Positions 58,978 through 64,000 of a DNA stretch of 64,000 bases are shown here, piece after piece. The position numbers were made by a program, and so were the translations under genes. Position 1 is the first letter of the stretch. Each line of letters opens with the position of its first letter. The notes under the pieces are model-generated. The model was given only the letters and a program-made list of their open reading frames with translations, was not told the DNA's origin and did not search any database. This DNA is from Halomonas sp. THAF5a (GTDB lineage: Bacteria; Pseudomonadota; Gammaproteobacteria; Pseudomonadales; Halomonadaceae), in NCBI RefSeq assembly GCF_009363755.1, contig NZ_CP045417.1, positions 1,178,001 to 1,242,000 on the forward strand, in the 5' to 3' direction.

Positions 58978-59568
58978 TCAGTGATGCGTCTTGGCGAATA
59001 GTTCAGTCAGGTGGTCCTGGTATGCCGCCACGTGTGTCTCGATGTCCGGCGCCTTGATCACGTCGTTGGCCAGGAAGGTCGGCAGGGCGCTCATGCCGAG
59101 GAATTCCAGGGCCTTGTGCAGGGGGAAGTAGACGGCATCGACGCCTCGCCCCTCGAAGAAGTTGCCTTCTTCATCGAAGGCCTCCTGCGGCGCGTTCCAG
59201 GTCAGCGATAGCAGGTAGCGCTTGCCGTGCAGCAGGCCGCCGCTACCGTACTGTCGAGAGGGATCCTGGCGTGAACGGCCGTCGCTGGCTAAGAGACGGC
59301 CGTGGCCCTCGGTCAGCACTTCATCGAGATAACGCTTGACGGTCCAGGGCGGTCCCATCCACCAGCCGGGCATCTGCAGGATGATGACGTCGGCCGCGAG
59401 CCACTTCTCGATCTCGGTTTCCAGGTCATAGCCGTCATCGATGCGGGTTTCCTTGAGGGTATGCCCCTGTTCGGCGAGCAGGCCTCGTGCCGTCTCGTGC
59501 AGGGTGTCGTTGTAGCGCCCCCCGGAGTGCGCGAAGGCCTTGGCACCGTTAAGCATCAGAATGTTCAA
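58978..59568 (-). CDS. MdaB-like NADPH:quinone oxidoreductase
   Basis: 196 residues. Flavodoxin-like MNILMLNGAKAFAHSGGRYNDTLHETARGLLAEQGH, DVIILQMPGWWMGPPWTVKRYLDEVL, GKRYLLSLTWNAPQEAF. It is related to the MdaB at 33955 but distinct. Detoxifies quinones by two-electron reduction. First of a cluster (dkgB, mdaB, ABM, MDR, LLM, MFS) on the minus strand; AAGGAGATC is upstream. Confidence 0.87.
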   Translation of the reverse strand: MNILMLNGAKAFAHSGGRYNDTLHETARGLLAEQGHTLKETRIDDGYDLETEIEKWLAADVIILQMPGWWMGPPWTVKRYLDEVLTEGHGRLLASDGRSRQDPSRQYGSGGLLHGKRYLLSLTWNAPQEAFDEEGNFFEGRGVDAVYFPLHKALEFLGMSALPTFLANDVIKAPDIETHVAAYQDHLTELFAKTHH

Positions 59569-59678
59569 GGGATCTCCTTTTGATCGCTAATGATCGGCAG
59601 CATACCTTGGCGCCAGTGGGCGATATGGACAACGCGGCAGGGCGCAAAACACTTTCTCGTTTCGCGCAAAGATTGAGA

Positions 59679-59987
59679 TCAGTGTGGGGTCAGCAGGCGG
59701 ATGTCCCGATCGACTACCCAGTCTGCGGTCTGCTCACCGAAACGCGTCATGTGGGGGGTGGCCAGGTGGTCATCCAGCGCCTGCCGGGAGTCCCAGGCCT
59801 CGATGACGGTGACGGTGTCGCGCCTTGGTGGGGCGTCGGCCGTCAGTCCCTCGGGATGATCCTGGCTAGGCTGGTACAGCTGACAACCCGCTTCCTGGCG
59901 CACGGTCGGCGCGACGTCCCGCAAGGCGTTCAGCACGTCCTTGTCGTGTCCCGGGGCGGTGGTGATCGTGGCGATGACCCACAGCAT
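59679..59987 (-). CDS. ABM (antibiotic biosynthesis monooxygenase, YgiN-like) protein
   Basis: 102 residues: MLWVIATITTAPGHDKDVLNALRDVAPTVRQEAGCQLYQPSQD, then TVTVIEAWDSRQALDDHLATPHMTRF, the ferredoxin-like ABM pattern. These small dimers act as quinol monooxygenases or heme-degrading enzymes; here a quinone role fits its neighbours MdaB and the MDR oxidoreductase. A GGAGA site precedes the ATG. Confidence 0.85.
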   Translation of the reverse strand: MLWVIATITTAPGHDKDVLNALRDVAPTVRQEAGCQLYQPSQDHPEGLTADAPPRRDTVTVIEAWDSRQALDDHLATPHMTRFGEQTADWVVDRDIRLLTPH

Positions 59988-60016
59988 GGCGGTCTCCTTT
60001 CTCGAAGGTTGGGGGA

Positions 60017-60997
60017 TTACAGGGTGATGACGGTCTTGAGCGGGCGCACCCTGGCGTGCTTGAGCTCGCTGAGGCGCTGCGGGAGGTGCGCGAAGTCATC
60101 GATCTCGGGCGTCGGCAGGGTCAACTCGCCGTCGGCCACGCGCTCGAGCAGGGTGTGTCCCGCCTGGCGCAGCTCGGCCCAGTCCGCGTCGCTGCCGGCC
60201 TGATGCAGGGCGCCGAGGGCGACCTCGTGTTGGGACAGGGCGCGGTCGAACGCCGGTGCCGCGGCCGCCTCGAGGCGATCCTGGACGCAGACGATATGGC
60301 CGTTGGCGCCCAGGTGATCGGTCATCCGGCGCGCGTGCTCGCCATTGACGGTATCGATGACGGCAAAGACCGGCGCCGACAGGGCCTCTGGCGTCTCGAG
60401 CACCTCCTGCGCGCCCAGGGCCCTGAGCGCCTCATGCCGCTTGGTTGATGCGATGGCGATGACCTGGAAACCGCGCTCTGCGGCCAGCTGTACCAGCCAG
60501 CGCCCGACGCTGCCGGATGCGCCGGTGATCATCAGCCGCTTGCCGGGCTTGACCGGCAGCTTCTCGATGGCCTGCCAGGCGGTCAGGGCCGGGCAGGGAA
60601 AGGCCGCCGCGGTCGCCCAGTCGATCGTTTCCGGCAGCGGGATGACGGCGCGGGCAGGCAGGCGCAGGTGGGTGGCGAAGCTGCCCGGGCCGGCCAGGGT
60701 GGTATGCACCGCGATGCGATCGCCGGGGGCGACGTGAGTGACGCCCGCCCCGCAGGCCAGTACCTCGCCTGCGGCATCGACCCCGGGAATCTGGCCCGGT
60801 TGCCACAGGGCACTGTCCATGGCGATGAACTTCCAGTCCACCGGGTTGAGCCCGATGGCGCGGGTGGCGACGATCACTTCCTGATCGCCGGGCGCCTCCA
60901 GTGAGCGCCGCTCCCGCGTCAGCGCCTTCGGCTCACCCGGACCGGTCCAGGTCCAGGCCTCGAAGGTCTCGGGGAGGGTCGTGTGGTCAGTCGACAT
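60017..60997 (-). CDS. Medium-chain dehydrogenase, quinone oxidoreductase-like
   Basis: 326 residues; ATG at 60997 after AAGGAG. GroES-like N-terminus VIVATRAIGLNPVDWKFIAMDSALW and NADPH motif RLMITGASGSVGRWLVQLAAERGF. Lacks the structural Zn cysteines, as in QOR-type reductases. Its start lies inside the last codons of the luciferase-like gene (11-bp overlap). Reduces quinones or other alkenals. Confidence 0.87.
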   Translation of the reverse strand: MSTDHTTLPETFEAWTWTGPGEPKALTRERRSLEAPGDQEVIVATRAIGLNPVDWKFIAMDSALWQPGQIPGVDAAGEVLACGAGVTHVAPGDRIAVHTTLAGPGSFATHLRLPARAVIPLPETIDWATAAAFPCPALTAWQAIEKLPVKPGKRLMITGASGSVGRWLVQLAAERGFQVIAIASTKRHEALRALGAQEVLETPEALSAPVFAVIDTVNGEHARRMTDHLGANGHIVCVQDRLEAAAAPAFDRALSQHEVALGALHQAGSDADWAELRQAGHTLLERVADGELTLPTPEIDDFAHLPQRLSELKHARVRPLKTVITL

Positions 60998-61949
60998 GGG
61001 CGGTCTCCTTGGCATGGGGGTCGATGATAGGCGTGTGGTCCTGGAAGCGCGGCAGCACCTCTCGGCCGATCTCGTCGAGGGTCTCCTCCAGGGGCCGCTG
61101 GTTGCGGCGGAAGTGCAGGCCGATATGGTTGACCCCGGCCGCCTGCATCGCCTCGAGCTCGCGGATCAGCCCCTCGCGGCCGGCGCTGATGCCGAAGCGG
61201 TGCCGGGTCGTGTGGGCGTCGGGTTGTTCGAGCAGGTCCAGGTGGATGAAGCTGACATAGGGCTTGTCACCGGCCACCTGGCGCCACAGGCCGACGCGCT
61301 GGATGTGGTCCTGTGGCGTGCCGGGATAGGCCAGCCAGCCGTCCATCTGCTCGCCCACCCAGGACGGTGTCTGCTGGGCCAGGCCGGCCACCAGCAGCGG
61401 TGGTTGAGAGGCATGGGGCAACACGGCCTGCCCCGATGACAGCCGGGTATCCGCCTGCCCCTTGAGAATCTCGACCGCATCGCGGAACCGGGCGCCGCGC
61501 TCGGTAAAGTCTACCCCGAACAGCGGGTACTCGGCAGGGCGGTCGCCGCTGGCGACCCCCAGCAGCAGGCGGTTGTCGCTCAGCGCCTGCACGGTGGCGG
61601 CCGCCTTGCGCACCAGCCAGGGCTGGCGCAGGGGAAGCACGGCGGCAGCGGTGCCCAGCAGCAGGTGGTCGGTGTGTCGGGCCAGGTAGCCGAGATAGGT
61701 GAACAGCTCGAAGACCTGGCCGGCATCGCCGAAGCTGGGGTCGTAGAGCGGCACATCGCGCAGCCAGGCGGCGCGAAAGCCGAGGCGGTCGACCTGGGCG
61801 ATGCGCTCGGCATGGGCTTCCATGTCGGGAACGCCGAAGGGGCGGGCCTCGTCGCGACGGGCGCGTTCGCCGCTCGGGCTCCAGTCGTTATCGAGTGGCA
61901 GCTCGACCCCGAGGGTCAGCGGGCCTTGGGTCAGGCGGGTCAATGACAT
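60987..61949 (-). CDS. LLM class (bacterial luciferase-like) flavin-dependent oxidoreductase
   Basis: 320 residues from the ATG at 61949 (AGGAGATCG). TIM-barrel luciferase pattern: LTLGVELPLDNDW, AERIAQVDRLGFRAAWLRDVPLYDPSFGDAGQVFELFTYLGYLARHT, LLLGTAAAVLPLRQPWLVRKAAATVQALSDNRLLLGVASGDRPAEY. FMN-dependent monooxygenase or dehydrogenase, substrate unknown. Overlaps the MDR gene. Confidence 0.88.
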   Translation of the reverse strand: MSLTRLTQGPLTLGVELPLDNDWSPSGERARRDEARPFGVPDMEAHAERIAQVDRLGFRAAWLRDVPLYDPSFGDAGQVFELFTYLGYLARHTDHLLLGTAAAVLPLRQPWLVRKAAATVQALSDNRLLLGVASGDRPAEYPLFGVDFTERGARFRDAVEILKGQADTRLSSGQAVLPHASQPPLLVAGLAQQTPSWVGEQMDGWLAYPGTPQDHIQRVGLWRQVAGDKPYVSFIHLDLLEQPDAHTTRHRFGISAGREGLIRELEAMQAAGVNHIGLHFRRNQRPLEETLDEIGREVLPRFQDHTPIIDPHAKETAHVD

Positions 61950-62007
61950 GTCGATCTCCTGTCGGCAAGCAGCTGCCCGGCGCATAGGCCGGGCAGAGGA
62001 AGGGACA

Positions 62008-63189
62008 TCAGGCCGCGACGGTCTCGGCCTGGCCACGACGGTCGAGGCTGCCGGAGAGCCGGGTCAGGACCAGGGCCAGCACCACGATGCCGGCGCCGAT
62101 CCAGGCGGTATCGGTCAGGGCCATGCCGTCGACTATGTAGCCGCCGACCACCGAGCCCAGGGCGATGCCGATATTGAAGGCGGCGATGTTGAGGCCGGAG
62201 GCCACGTCGACGGCCTCGGGGACGAAGCGCTCGGCCTGCTGCACCACGTAGACCTGCAGGCCCGGCACGTTACCGAAGGCGAAGGCGCCCCAGATCAACA
62301 CGGTCAGCACCGCGGCTACCGGATGGGTGGCCGAGATCGTCAGCACCAGCAGGATGGCGATCAGGCCCGTGAAGATCAGGGTCAGGGCACGGATGGGTCC
62401 CATGCGGTCGGCCATCTTGCCGCCGTAGATGTTGCCGAAGGCCACCGAGACGCCATAGACCAGCAGGATCAGGCTGACGGCGTTATCGCCGAAGCCGCTG
62501 ACCTCCTGAAGAATGGGCGCCAGGTAGGTGAAGGCGGTGAAGGTGCCGCCGTAGCCCAGGATGGTGATCAGGTAGACGAGCAGCAGGCGCGGATGGGTCA
62601 GGACCTTGAGCTGCTGGCCGATCGAGGCCGGCGCGGCCTTCTTCAGGTTGCTGGGCACCAGCAGGGCGCTGCCGATCAGGGCCAGGGCGCCGAGCGCCGA
62701 GACCACCAGGAAGGTGGCGCGCCAGCCGAAGTTCTGGCCGATCCAGGTGCCCAGGGGCACGCCGGTGACCAGGGCCACGGTCAGGCCGGTGAACATGATG
62801 GCGATGGCGCTGGCTTCCTTGTCCTTGCTGACCAGGCTGGTGGCGATGGTCGAGCCGATGGAGAAGAAGACACCGTGGGCCAGGCCGGTCAGGATGCGCG
62901 CCGTGATCAACGAGCCGTAGCCCGGCGCCTGCCAGGCCAGCAGGTTGCCGATGATGAACAGGGCCATCAGCCCCAGCAGCACCAGCTTGCGGTTCAGGCG
63001 CCCGGTCAGGGCGGTCAGTACGGGCGCACCGACGGCGACGCCGGCGGCATAGAGGCTGACCAGCAGGCCGGCCGAGGGTAATGACACGCCCAGGTCCTGG
63101 GCGATGGTGGGCACCAAGCCGACAATCACGAATTCGGTGGTGCCGATGGCAAAGGCACTGAGCGTCAGTGCAAACAATGCAATGGGCAT
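62008..63189 (-). CDS. MFS exporter, DHA1 (AraJ-like)
   Basis: 393 residues with 12 helices: FALTLSAFAIGTTEFVIVGLVPTIAQDLGVSLPSAGLLVSLYAAGVAVGAPVLTALTGRLNRK, GLAHGVFFSIGSTIA. Similar family to the MFS gene at 36476. Divergent from a LysR gene ~130 bp away. Probable efflux partner of the oxidoreductase cluster. Confidence 0.92.
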   Translation of the reverse strand: MPIALFALTLSAFAIGTTEFVIVGLVPTIAQDLGVSLPSAGLLVSLYAAGVAVGAPVLTALTGRLNRKLVLLGLMALFIIGNLLAWQAPGYGSLITARILTGLAHGVFFSIGSTIATSLVSKDKEASAIAIMFTGLTVALVTGVPLGTWIGQNFGWRATFLVVSALGALALIGSALLVPSNLKKAAPASIGQQLKVLTHPRLLLVYLITILGYGGTFTAFTYLAPILQEVSGFGDNAVSLILLVYGVSVAFGNIYGGKMADRMGPIRALTLIFTGLIAILLVLTISATHPVAAVLTVLIWGAFAFGNVPGLQVYVVQQAERFVPEAVDVASGLNIAAFNIGIALGSVVGGYIVDGMALTDTAWIGAGIVVLALVLTRLSGSLDRRGQAETVAA

Positions 63190-63319
63190 GGCAGATCTCC
63201 TTGGGAAGCGAGGGAAGGTTTCACGCTGCGGAGTCTGCGCCGGCTGTCTTATGCGATAAACCGGGGTAAAATCAAAACACCTTTACGTTTTTGATAACAG
63301 TGCCGCGGCCAGGGGGAGT

Positions 63320-64000
63320 ATGCAGAGTCGGACCGAGGATCTTCAGCTCTTGGTAGCCGTGGTCGACAGCGGCGGCTTCAGCGCGGCGGCGAGGCTGATG
63401 GAGGTGCCGGTGGCACGGGTGTCGCGTGCCGTGCAGCGCCTGGAACAGCAGCTCGATACCCCCCTGCTCAACCGCACCACGCGCAGCGTGACCCTGACCA
63501 GCGAGGGGCGCCTCTTCATCGACCGGGTCAGGGAGGGGCTCAACACCCTGGAAGAGGCCGAGGAGGCGATGCGGCTGAGTCGCGAGCGCCCCGGGGGGCG
63601 TCTTCGAGTGGATGCCGCCACGCCCTTCGTGCTGCATCAGCTGGTGCCCCTGATCGGGCCATTCCGCGAACACTACCCCGGGATCGAGCTCGAGCTTTCC
63701 GCCTCGGATGACATCATCAACCTGCTCGAGCAGCGAACGGACGTCGCGATTCGCATCGGTGGCCTCGCGGATTCCACCCTGCATGCCCGCCCGCTGGGGC
63801 GCTCGCCGCTGCAGCTGGTCGCCAGCCCGCAGTACCTGGAGCGCCATGGCGTGCCGGTCAGCCCCGCGGCGTTGCGTGATCACCAGTTGCTGGGATTCCT
63901 GAATGCCGACAATCTCAATCGCTGGCCCGTCGAGGGGCTGACGCAAGAGGGCCCCAACATCCGCTCGCAGCTGAGCACCACCAGCGGGGAGGTCATGCGC
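63320..64000 (+). CDS. LysR family regulator, cut by window end
   Basis: The first 227 codons are visible and the frame is open to the last base. HTH EDLQLLVAVVDSGGFSAAARLMEVPVARVSRAVQRLEQQLDTPLLNRTTRSVTLT, then the substrate domain (GRLRVDAATPFVLHQLVPLIGPFREHYPGIELELSASDDIINLLEQRTDVAIRIGGL), as in the CrgA/DmlR-type subgroup. GGGGAG lies before the ATG at 63320. Divergent from the MFS gene and likely the regulator of the minus-strand cluster. Confidence 0.9.
   Translation, partial: MQSRTEDLQLLVAVVDSGGFSAAARLMEVPVARVSRAVQRLEQQLDTPLLNRTTRSVTLTSEGRLFIDRVREGLNTLEEAEEAMRLSRERPGGRLRVDAATPFVLHQLVPLIGPFREHYPGIELELSASDDIINLLEQRTDVAIRIGGLADSTLHARPLGRSPLQLVASPQYLERHGVPVSPAALRDHQLLGFLNADNLNRWPVEGLTQEGPNIRSQLSTTSGEVMR

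Overview
The window looks like a chromosome segment of a GC-rich, probably halophilic gammaproteobacterium. Halomonas or a close relative is my best inference, from the high-GC coding, the TRAP-type uptake system, the dense LysR/AraC/TetR catabolic and efflux modules, and family-level familiarity of the proteins. No rRNA, tRNA or CRISPR array was seen.

Layout. 1-5.4 kb: an operon of a class III CoA-transferase (cut by the window edge), a citrate synthase-like citryl-CoA lyase, a TAXI solute receptor, a fused TRAP permease and an SMP-30 lactonase, i.e. uptake and CoA-dependent cleavage of an unidentified organic acid. 5.5-12.5 kb: a visibly AT-richer accessory stretch with a GlxA-type regulator, a PEP mutase/isocitrate lyase-family enzyme, two paralogous NTF2-like proteins, a DsbA-like protein, a VOC protein, a DUF5131 (phage Gp37/Gp68) protein, a CPA1-type antiporter and an unknown protein. 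12.6-16.1 kb: a double-domain CaiB/BaiF protein (DddD architecture) divergent from a second GlxA/AraC regulator. 16.1-17.0 kb: decayed IS3 and ISL3 transposase fragments. 17.1-19.2 kb: aldo/keto reductase and its divergent LysR regulator.

20-29 kb holds the most interesting system. A haloacid-catabolism cassette (two unrelated 2-haloacid dehalogenases, DehI type and HAD type II, a fumarate reductase-like flavoprotein that may be a 2-haloacrylate hydratase, a permease, and a divergent sigma-54 activator) carries two good -24/-12 promoters. It is bracketed by direct repeats of about 0.69 kb derived from a thioesterase-dsbA locus. The left copy has an intact thioesterase and a truncated dsbA; the right copy has a deleted thioesterase and an intact dsbA. 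Recombination between the repeats would excise the cassette and restore both genes, the geometry expected after Campbell-type integration of a circle.

29.2-35.1 kb: an electrophile/quinone-stress operon (KefB-like antiporter, KefG-like subunit, GST, SDR, cupin, MdaB) with a divergent cysteine-containing HxlR regulator and an operator-like dyad. 35.2-37.7 kb: IclR regulator, GlcG/HbpS protein, MFS exporter. 38.2-39.2 kb: a tandem array of three near-identical small secreted proteins of unknown function, the third frameshifted. 39.4-47.9 kb: pirin, then a complete RND efflux operon with divergent LysR regulator. 48-58 kb: thioredoxin, VOC protein, LysR, DkgB, DMT exporter with TetR, secreted DJ-1-like protein, Gfo/Idh/MocA oxidoreductase, LysR, and an MFS exporter with a TetR regulator and twin operators. 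58.1-64 kb: a second DkgB (about 97% identical DNA to the first), a second MdaB, a monooxygenase of the ABM fold, a quinone reductase-like MDR, a luciferase-like monooxygenase, an MFS exporter and a LysR gene cut by the right edge. Much of 29-64 kb therefore concerns detoxification of reactive electrophiles, quinones and drugs.
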